Shown here: positions 58,703 to 64,000 of the stretch, in pieces | Layout of the letters: every line of letters begins with the position of its first letter | Numbering within the stretch: the stretch's first letter is position 1 | From: Cellulomonas hominis | GTDB taxonomy: Bacteria; Actinomycetota; Actinomycetes; Actinomycetales; Cellulomonadaceae | Direction of reading: 5' to 3' | NCBI RefSeq assembly: GCF_014201095.1 | Contig: NZ_JACHDN010000001.1 | Location: 2,356,001-2,420,000, forward strand | DNA: 64,000 nt | Notes under the pieces: generated by a model | Databases searched by the model: none | What the model was told of the DNA's origin: nothing | The model's input: the letters and a program-made list of their open reading frames with translations, nothing else | Translations under genes and position numbers: made by a program

Positions 58703-58724
58703 GATGCGTTTGCATGTACATCGG
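58703..58724. promoter_or_regulatory. Palindromic ATGTACAT site upstream of the LLM gene
   Basis: The segment GATGCGTTTGCATGTACATC includes the perfect palindrome ATGTACAT (58714-58721) inside GATGC...GCAT and GATG...CATC repeats. It lies 20-45 nt before the LLM start, a typical place for a MarR- or TetR-type operator. Confidence 0.4.
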
Positions 58725-58748
58725 CTCCCAACCGAGGGGGGTCCGGAG

Positions 58749-60104
58749 TTATTCCGACTTCTGGGACTTCGGTCCCGGGTGGCCCGCGCGGGACGCCCGC
58801 CGGGTGGCGAGGTGGAGCACGAGCCCGACCGCCAGCAGCACCCCCGCGAGCGCCCAGTGCCGAGCCTCCTGCTGGCTGAGGAGCACCAGGCAGGTGAGCA
58901 CGGCCAGCACCGGCAGCGGCGTCCAGGCCCGGAAGTGCGCGTGCTCGACGCGGTCCCGGCGCAGCACCAGCACCGCGACGTTCGTGCTGAGGAAGACGAA
59001 CAGGAGCAGCAGCACGACGGTGGACGCCAGGTCGACGAGCTCGCCCGTCGCCGCCAGCACCATCGCCACCACGGTGGTGACGACGATCGCCACCCACGGG
59101 GTCCGGCGGCGCGGAAGCACGCGCCCGAGGACGGGCGGCAGCAGGCCCTCCTGCGACATGCCGTAGGCGAGGCGGCTCGCCATGATCATCGTGAGCAGCG
59201 CACCGTTGGCGACGGCGACCAGCGCGACGACCGAGAACAGCTCCAGCGGCACCCCGCCGGCGGCGCGCACGACCTCGAGCAGCGGCCCGCTGGAGGCGGC
59301 CAGGTCCTCCGGCGCGACGACGGCGGGCGCGACCAGTCCCACGAGCAGGTAGACCAGGCCGGCGGCGAGCAGCGCCCCGAACAGCGCCCGCGGGTACACC
59401 CGGCGCACGTCGGTGACCTCCTCCGCGAGGTTCGCCGAGGTCTCGAACCCGACGAACGAGTAGAACGCGATCAGCGCACCGCCGAGCACGGCAGCGCCCC
59501 ACGAGGTCCCGGCCGGCAGCTCCAGCACGCGGCCCGGGTCGCCCTCGCCGCGCCCGAGCACGATCGCGCCCAGGACGACGACCAGCACCAGGCCGCTCAG
59601 CTCCACGACGGTCATCACGACGTTCGCGCGCAGCGACTCCTGGATGCCCCGGGCGTTCAGCGCGGCCACGAGCGCCAGGAAGACGAGGGCCGTCGGGACC
59701 GGAGGGACGTCGAGGAAGACGCCCAGGTAGTCGCCGCCGAACGCCAGCGCGAGCCCGGCCGCCGACGTGACGCCCGCCGCCAGCATGCAGAAGCCCACGA
59801 GGAACGACACCAGCGGGCTGCCGAACGCCCGCTGCGCGAACACCGCCGACCCGCCGGCCCTCGGGTACTTCGTGACCAGCTCGGCGTACGACGCGGCGGT
59901 CAGCAGCGCCATGCCGAGCGCGACGAGCAGCGGCAGCCAGATGGCCCCGCCCGCCTCGGCGCCGAGCTCGCCGACCAGGGCGTAGACGCCCGCGCCGAGC
60001 ACGTCGCCGAGCACGAACAGGAACAGCAGGGGGCCGGTGACTGCGCGGCGCAGGCCGGGGCCGTCGCGGCGGGTGGAGGCGTCGGGGGCGTCGGTGGTCG
60101 TCAC
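58749..60104 (-). CDS. APC-superfamily amino-acid permease
   Basis: 451 residues with about 12 membrane segments. Typical marks: 'LFLFVLGDVLGAGVYALVGELG', 'AASYAELVTKYPRAGGSAVFAQRAFGSPLVSFLVGF', 'LIAFYSFVGFETSANLAEEVTDVRRVYPRAL' and 'ASRLAYGMSQEGLLPPVLGRVLPRRRTPWVA'. Substrate probably a cationic or neutral amino acid; not decidable. GTG 60104 gives the natural N-terminus; the frame is open further into the ArsR-side promoter. Divergent from the ArsR gene. Confidence 0.92.
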   Translation of the reverse strand: MTTTDAPDASTRRDGPGLRRAVTGPLLFLFVLGDVLGAGVYALVGELGAEAGGAIWLPLLVALGMALLTAASYAELVTKYPRAGGSAVFAQRAFGSPLVSFLVGFCMLAAGVTSAAGLALAFGGDYLGVFLDVPPVPTALVFLALVAALNARGIQESLRANVVMTVVELSGLVLVVVLGAIVLGRGEGDPGRVLELPAGTSWGAAVLGGALIAFYSFVGFETSANLAEEVTDVRRVYPRALFGALLAAGLVYLLVGLVAPAVVAPEDLAASSGPLLEVVRAAGGVPLELFSVVALVAVANGALLTMIMASRLAYGMSQEGLLPPVLGRVLPRRRTPWVAIVVTTVVAMVLAATGELVDLASTVVLLLLFVFLSTNVAVLVLRRDRVEHAHFRAWTPLPVLAVLTCLVLLSQQEARHWALAGVLLAVGLVLHLATRRASRAGHPGPKSQKSE

Positions 60105-60151
60105 CGGGCGAGTATCGGCGCGCCCCGCCCGGAGCGCGCGCGGAAGGTCCG

Positions 60152-60165
60152 CAACCTGCCGGTTG
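60152..60165. promoter_or_regulatory. CAACC-TGCC-GGTTG palindrome in the permease/ArsR divergent region
   Basis: A perfect 5-bp inverted repeat with a 4-nt spacer, followed by GTTG-GT-CAAC (60162-60171). It lies 35-48 nt before both divergent starts, where an ArsR-type protein would bind. Confidence 0.45.
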
Positions 60166-60199
60166 GTCAACTGCACGGGGACGTGGCACCCTCGGCGGC

Positions 60200-60682
60200 G
60201 TGCCCGCAGACGACCCGCTGTCGAAGGTGTTCTCGGCGCTCGCGGACCCGCTGCGTCGCGACCTCGTCGCGCGCCTGGCGTCGGGCGACGCCACCGTGCG
60301 CGAGCTCGCCGAGCCGTACCCCGTCTCGGCGCAGGCGGTGTCCAAGCACCTGCGGGTCCTCGAGGAGGCCGGGCTGGTGACCCGCACCCGGGACGCGCAG
60401 CGCCGGCCCGCGCACCTCGAGGCCGAGGTGTTCGACCTCATGACGCTCTGGATCGAGCGGCACCGGCGCACGGCCGAGTTCCGGTACCGCCGCCTGGACG
60501 AGGTGCTCCTCGTCGAGGAGACGCGGGTGGACGACGGCGCGCGGCTGCCCGTCGAGCGCACGCCGCGGTTCCGCACCGTGAGCGAGCGGGTCTTCGAGCC
60601 GTGGGACCTGCACGCCCGCGCGGCCACCGCGCCGCGGGCCGGCGACGCCGAGCGCGACGAGGGTGCCGGTCAGCCCTCGTAG
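60200..60682 (+). CDS. ArsR-family regulator
   Basis: 160 residues. The winged HTH is 'DPLSKVFSALADPLRRDLVARLASGDATVRELAEPYPVSAQAVSKHLRVLEEAGLVTRTRDAQRRPAHLE', followed by a helical extension 'LWIERHRRTAEFRYRRLDEVL'. No CxC metal site is present, so it belongs to the non-metal subgroup. GTG start. It is divergent from the permease and runs 13 nt into the 3' end of the convergent M15 gene. Confidence 0.9.
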   Translation: MPADDPLSKVFSALADPLRRDLVARLASGDATVRELAEPYPVSAQAVSKHLRVLEEAGLVTRTRDAQRRPAHLEAEVFDLMTLWIERHRRTAEFRYRRLDEVLLVEETRVDDGARLPVERTPRFRTVSERVFEPWDLHARAATAPRAGDAERDEGAGQPS

Positions 60683-61257
60683 GCCCAGTGCCAGGGCTCG
60701 CGCGGGGTGTCCTCGACGAAGCCGTACCGCCCGGCGTTCTGCCGCATCCACGACTGGGCCGCGGGGTCGAGGTCCAGGTCGACGGCCATGCCCCAGCCGT
60801 GGTCGCTGGTGCCCGGCACCGCCGCGAGACCGCCCTGGGAGTACAGGCCCTTGCGCGCGGCGACGTCGACCTGCGCCTCGTAGGACCGGTACGAGTCGGT
60901 GATGCCGATCGTCACCCCGGCCCGCGCCGCATCGGCCCGCAGCCGCTCCAGCGACTCCGCGGCGGGCGCCCACAGCCGGTGGCCCGTGTCGCCGACCTCG
61001 GCCAGCGCGGAGGCGGGGATCTTGCCGTTGCCGTAGGCGGCGAGCTCGACGGGGACGCCGTCCGCGTTCCGGGCGCCGGTGGAGGTCGCGGTGCCGGACG
61101 AGGTGCCGACCGCCTCGGCGAGGGCCTGGGCGAAGGCCGTCCCGCTCGCGCTGGTCGTCGTCGCGGCGGCCTGGGCCGACGCCGGGGCGAGCGACCCGAG
61201 GGTCGCCTGGATCGCGGCGATCCGCTGGCCGATCGCGGCGATGCCGTCGACGCTCAT
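60670..61257 (-). CDS. M15-family D-alanyl-D-alanine carboxypeptidase-like protein
   Basis: 195 residues. Catalytic VanY/M15 marks: 'TDSYRSYEAQVDVAARKGLYSQGGLAAVPGTSDHGWGMAVDLD' (zinc His and Asp) and 'TPREPWHWAYEG' (Glu-x-x-His). The first 75 residues are Ala/Thr/Ser-rich with a helical start (VDGIAAIGQRIAAIQATLG) and no signal peptide, so export is unclear; such proteins often act at flagellar or phage-tail structures. ATG 61257 follows GGGGAAGGACC. Confidence 0.88.
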   Translation of the reverse strand: MSVDGIAAIGQRIAAIQATLGSLAPASAQAAATTTSASGTAFAQALAEAVGTSSGTATSTGARNADGVPVELAAYGNGKIPASALAEVGDTGHRLWAPAAESLERLRADAARAGVTIGITDSYRSYEAQVDVAARKGLYSQGGLAAVPGTSDHGWGMAVDLDLDPAAQSWMRQNAGRYGFVEDTPREPWHWAYEG

Positions 61258-61392
61258 GTGTGCTGGTCCTTCCCCCGGTGCTCCCGTTCCCCATCGGCGG
61301 GTCGGCGGCGGACCTGAGCGGACCGCGCGAGCGCCCCGGCTACGGTGCTCCCGACGCGCCGGGGCGGTCCCGGGCGCGACGGGGGAGGCAGC

Positions 61393-61689
61393 ATGTCGTT
61401 CCAGGCGTACCTCGACGCGGTCGAGGACAGGACGGGGCTCACGCCGCGGCAGATCGTGGACCGGGCGCACGAGCAGGGCTTCGGGCCGGACAGCAAGGCG
61501 GGGCCGGTGCTCGAGTGGCTCGCCGCCGAGTACGGGCTGGGGCGCGGGCACGGGATGGCGCTGGTGCACGTCATCAAGAACGGGCCGGGCATCGGGGCGA
61601 AGCACGTCGGCACCACGGGCTCGCACCGGGACGCGTCGGACACGCTGTGGCTCGACGGGAAGGCGACGCGGCCGGCGGATCCGGCGTGA
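61393..61689 (+). CDS. DUF4287 protein
   Basis: 98 residues. Family pattern: 'SFQAYLDAVEDRTGLTPRQIVDRAHEQGF' and 'KAGPVLEWLAAEYGLGRGHGMALVHVIKNGPGI'. Small soluble helical protein of unknown function. ATG follows GGGGGAGG. TACGGT near 61341 may be the -10. Confidence 0.9.
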   Translation: MSFQAYLDAVEDRTGLTPRQIVDRAHEQGFGPDSKAGPVLEWLAAEYGLGRGHGMALVHVIKNGPGIGAKHVGTTGSHRDASDTLWLDGKATRPADPA

Positions 61690-61711
61690 TCCCGCGTGAT
61701 CCCGCGGAACT

Positions 61712-61747
61712 TCCGACACGCGGGGCGCGGAGCGTGGCCGTGTCGGA
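61712..61747. terminator. Inverted repeat TCCGACACG / CGTGTCGGA
   Basis: Perfect 9-bp arms with an 18-nt GC-rich spacer between the DUF4287 gene and the next small gene. It could be a terminator or an operator. Confidence 0.45.
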
Positions 61748-61769
61748 CGTCGTGCGTACCGTCGGTGGC

Positions 61770-61934
61770 ATGAGCATCGGACGGCACGTGTGCATCTGGT
61801 TCGACGACGGCGACGGCGTCGACCTGCTGTGCGTCTGCGGCGCCCGCGCGGTGTCCGTGGTCGACGAGGAGACCGGCGAGCAGCTGCTCGTCACCCTGGC
61901 GGACGAGCCCGCCCCGCTGGCGGCCACCGCCTGA
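61770..61934 (+). CDS. Small Cys-containing hypothetical protein (54 aa)
   Basis: 'MSIGRHVCIWFDDGDGVDLLCVCGARAVSVVDEETGEQLL' shows three Cys, including a CVC pair, in a likely all-beta mini-domain. Not a family I can name. Codon use is typical of the region, and TACCGT lies 10 nt before the ATG, so a leaderless transcript is plausible. It ends before a strong terminator. Confidence 0.65.
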   Translation: MSIGRHVCIWFDDGDGVDLLCVCGARAVSVVDEETGEQLLVTLADEPAPLAATA

Positions 61935-61979
61935 CCGGGGTTCGAGACGGTACCGCTGCCGCGGCGTCGGCTCGTGGTC

Positions 61980-62012
61980 GCGCCACCCCCGGCGGTGCGT
62001 CGGGGGTGGCGC
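61980..62012. terminator. Strong bidirectional terminator
   Basis: GCGCCACCCCCG / CGGGGGTGGCGC, a perfect 12-bp stem with a 9-nt loop followed by TTCT on the plus strand. It lies between convergent small genes. Confidence 0.8.
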
Positions 62013-62026
62013 TTCTGATGTCCCGG

Positions 62027-62224
62027 CTAGATCGTTCGGCGGCGACGTGACCGCTGCTGCAGCCTCCACGCCACCTGCCCGAGCGCGAGTGCCAGGACCG
62101 CGCTCACGAGGATGCGCGTCAGCGTCGTGCTCCAGTTGGCCAGAGCGAGCGCCCCGACCAGGAACCAGAACGAGACGAAGGTGACGAGAGTCGGGAACCA
62201 CCTGCCGCGACGACTGTCGATCAT
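62027..62224 (-). CDS. Small membrane protein (65 aa)
   Basis: Two membrane segments ('LVTFVSFWFLVGALALANW' and 'LTRILVSAVLALALGQVAW') between basic ends (MIDSRRGR..., RRRRTI). Function unknown. ATG 62224 follows GAGAGGAGCGG. It lies 17 nt after the secreted-protein gene on the same strand, so the two may form a pair, such as a secreted factor with a membrane immunity protein (speculative). Confidence 0.72.
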   Translation of the reverse strand: MIDSRRGRWFPTLVTFVSFWFLVGALALANWSTTLTRILVSAVLALALGQVAWRLQQRSRRRRTI

Positions 62225-62241
62225 GAGTACCGCTCCTCTCG

Positions 62242-62666
62242 TCAGCTACGAGGGTTCGTGAGGACGTACTGGACGTACGCAATTGCGGCCGACGCGGCGA
62301 CGCTGCACGTGGCCGAGTTGTTCGAGCACCAGCGCTGAACCGCAGTGTATCCCTGGGGGATGATGGTCCAGACGGGCGACGTGGCGGGCGACTTGCTGAT
62401 CGTCATGATCACCTTGCCGCTGCTGTTGTACAACCGGTATCCGCCCCATGAGGTGCAGTTCTTCGGGTTCTTTCCGGTCCAGTCGCTCACGGTGATGCCG
62501 TTGGTGCAGCGGGCGTACTCACCCGCTGCATGAGCAGGAGCGGCGCCTGACACGACCCCTCCCAGGCTGAGTGACAGGCCCACGACTGCCAGCGCCGTCG
62601 CTCTCTTCGACCCCTCCTCGGTGCGTCGCTCCGGGCCGTCGATCCCATTCTCGCAGGGTGGTGCAT
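62242..62666 (-). CDS. Small secreted protein, start and frame uncertain
   Basis: The reading frame ending at 62242 holds a signal peptide (KRATALAVVGLSLSLGGVVSGAAPAHA) and a mature part of about 90 residues: 'GEYARCTNGITVSDWTGKNPKNCTSWGGYRLYNSSGKVIMTISKS...', with four Cys and a Trp/Ser/Asn-rich make-up. No usual start codon with a ribosome site precedes the signal peptide in that frame. The only good start is ATG 62666 (AGGAGG six bases upstream), which is in another frame. A one-base indel around 62600-62640, or a sequencing error, would join them. GC is lower than the neighbours. Not a family I recognise. Confidence 0.6.
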
Positions 62667-62949
62667 GAATAGCCTCCTGTCCGAAGGTAGGCGACGTCGT
62701 CGGCGCCTGGCAGCTATCCTCCGCACATGTGCGATGTGGGTGCCCGACCGCCGGCACCTACCCAAGCCGCATTGCGCTGAATGCGCGGCCGTCTCGACTA
62801 CTCAATCGCCCCGACGCTTGGCGCTTGAGTGTCCGAGCACTCATCCATTCAGCCGAAACTCTGGACATCGCCCGGCCGGCGTCCCCGGCGGAGAGTGCGC
62901 GGGCGCGCGCCGCGCCATTGGATTCGGGAGGCGATGGGGATGGCGTGAG
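62667..62949. other. Lower-GC gene-free stretch
   Basis: No credible ORF. GC falls below the surroundings between about 62680 and 62880. TGAGTG-TCCGAG-CACTCA (62826-62843) is a short inverted repeat. The right end is the region behind the penicillin-binding protein gene. Confidence 0.5.
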
Positions 62950-64000
62950 TCAGGGGCCCGCGGGCGGCGGCGCGGGCGCGGCCGGGTCCGCCGGGGGCGG
63001 CGCGGGGCCGGACGACAGGGAGAGCGCGACGGTCGACCCCGCCGTCGCCGTGCCCGAGCGGCTCTGCTCGGCGACGAGCCCGGGGGCCAGGTCCGACGGC
63101 ACCGACGGCCCGACCGTGACGCGGAAGCCGGCGGCGGTCAGCGCGGCCCGGGCCGACGCCTCGTCCCGCCCGACCACCCGCGGCACGGGCACCTGCTTGC
63201 CGAACACCTCGTCCGACCCCGCGGCGGCGAAGCCCGGCACGGCCACCCCCTCCAGCGTGCGGGTCATGAAGCCCTTCCAGATGGGGACCGCCACCGAGGA
63301 CCCGAACACGTTGCGGATGTACCGGCCGTTGATGACCACGCGCTGCATCGGGATCATCCGCTCGGCGTGGCCGACCCAGATCGCGGTGGACCGCACCGGC
63401 GTGTACCCGACGAACCAGGTGTGCTCGTTCCGGGACGTCGTCCCCGTCTTGCCGGCCGCGGGGAACGGCGGCGCGTCCGTGCTCGCCGTGCCGCTCCAGA
63501 CGTTCTGCAGCGCGTGGTTCACGGCGTTCGCGATCCGGGGCTCCAGGGCTCCCGGCGTGCAGGACTGCGGCGGGACGGCGAGCTGGTTGCCGTCGGTGTC
63601 CACCACGCTGAGGATCGCCACCGGCGTGCAGTACGTGCCGCCCGACGCGAAGCCCGCGAACGCGGCGGCCATCGCGAGCGGCGCCACGGACTGCGAGCCC
63701 AGGACGTTCGCCGGCAGCGGGTCGAACGGGCCGTCCCCGGACTGGCCGCCCGCCCGGTGGATGCCGAGGGCGGTCGCCGTGTCCATGATCCCGCAGAGGT
63801 TGAGCTGCGACGCCATGGCGATGTAGCCGGAGTTCACGGAGTTCCGCGTGGCGTCCAGCACCGACATCACGCCGCCGGAGCGCGGGCCCTCCGCGTTGTT
63901 GAACTTGTACTCCGTGCCGCCGTTCAGCGCGGTGCACGGGGCGGAGAACTCGCGGAACCGGTAGGAGAACCGCCGGGCGTCCACCTGCTCCGAGAGGCTG
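62950..64000 (-). CDS. Penicillin-binding protein (transpeptidase) with PASTA domain, C-terminal part
   Basis: The 5' end lies beyond base 64000; 349 codons are visible. Transpeptidase marks: 'SVNSGY' (S-x-N motif), 'PFPAAGKTGTTSRNEHTWFVGYTPV' (KTG motif); the SxxK serine is outside the window. After residue 240 of the visible part comes one PASTA domain ('VPRVVGRDEASARAALTAAGFRVTVGPSVPSDLAPGLVAEQSRSGTATAGSTVALSLSSG') and a Pro/Ala tail. This is the class A (glycosyltransferase-transpeptidase, PonA-like) layout; the glycosyltransferase part is not visible. It cross-links peptidoglycan outside the membrane. Confidence 0.92.
   Translation of the reverse strand, partial: SLSEQVDARRFSYRFREFSAPCTALNGGTEYKFNNAEGPRSGGVMSVLDATRNSVNSGYIAMASQLNLCGIMDTATALGIHRAGGQSGDGPFDPLPANVLGSQSVAPLAMAAAFAGFASGGTYCTPVAILSVVDTDGNQLAVPPQSCTPGALEPRIANAVNHALQNVWSGTASTDAPPFPAAGKTGTTSRNEHTWFVGYTPVRSTAIWVGHAERMIPMQRVVINGRYIRNVFGSSVAVPIWKGFMTRTLEGVAVPGFAAAGSDEVFGKQVPVPRVVGRDEASARAALTAAGFRVTVGPSVPSDLAPGLVAEQSRSGTATAGSTVALSLSSGPAPPPADPAAPAPPPAGP

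Overview
The window is a very GC-rich, gene-dense stretch of an actinobacterial chromosome. GTG starts are frequent, 4-nt ATGA/GTGA overlaps join many genes, and the marker genes include a BldC-type regulator, a DUF3073 protein, a SAM-IV riboswitch and split PurS/PurQ/PurL. The overall style fits Cellulomonadaceae (Cellulomonas-like), but that assignment is inference. There are no rRNA, tRNA, CRISPR or insertion-sequence features. Both edge genes are truncated: a sugar-binding protein at the left and a penicillin-binding protein at the right.

Layout. 1-2.0 kb: end of a sugar ABC importer operon. 2.0-5.3 kb: small Cys protein, PaiB-like protein, frameshifted amidohydrolase, isochorismatase-type hydrolase. 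5.5-8.0 kb: purS-purQ followed by a tandem-GNAT gene. 8.0-12.5 kb: a sulfur/methionine block containing a Cys-Cys leader peptide before a luciferase-fold fragment, a DUF1737-rhodanese-metZ operon behind a SAM-I riboswitch, and a divergent class V aminotransferase behind a SAM-IV riboswitch. 14.2-20.9 kb: fatty-acid block (thiolase, FabG, MaoC; divergent TetR and acyl-CoA dehydrogenase). 21.7-32.7 kb: galactoside / amino-sugar catabolism (ABC importer, SIS isomerase, PfkB kinase, both tagatose-bisphosphate aldolase subunits, GH4 glycosidase, DeoR regulator). 33.4-38.7 kb: a peptide/nickel-class ABC importer led by a Cys-Cys-Cys leader peptide. 39.8-47.6 kb: purL, rsgA and small genes, purF-purM. 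48-54.3 kb: bldC, ada-alkA and ogt alkylation repair, envelope-associated small proteins, a LuxR-type regulator and a crcB pair. 54.4-64 kb: a bacteriophytochrome-PP2C phosphatase, an FMN reductase / LLM monooxygenase pair, an APC permease, ArsR, an M15 peptidase, small genes and the PBP fragment.

The strongest unexplained structure is regulatory RNA and DNA. Two different SAM riboswitch classes sit back to back on opposite strands within 390 bp. Two tiny Cys-rich upstream ORFs look like cysteine-sensing attenuation leaders. The nearer one lies beside the SAM switches, so about 4.5 kb carries three RNA sensors of sulfur status. A dispersed family of five long hairpins (outer arms GAGTGGA...TCCACTC, inner ACGCCG...CGGCGT) lies at gene 3' ends. 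A 19-nt motif stands exactly 31 nt before both alkylation-repair genes.

Many starts are preceded 6-10 nt upstream by TANNNT, which suggests widespread leaderless transcription. No search or folding program was run; riboswitch and family names come from recognising motifs.
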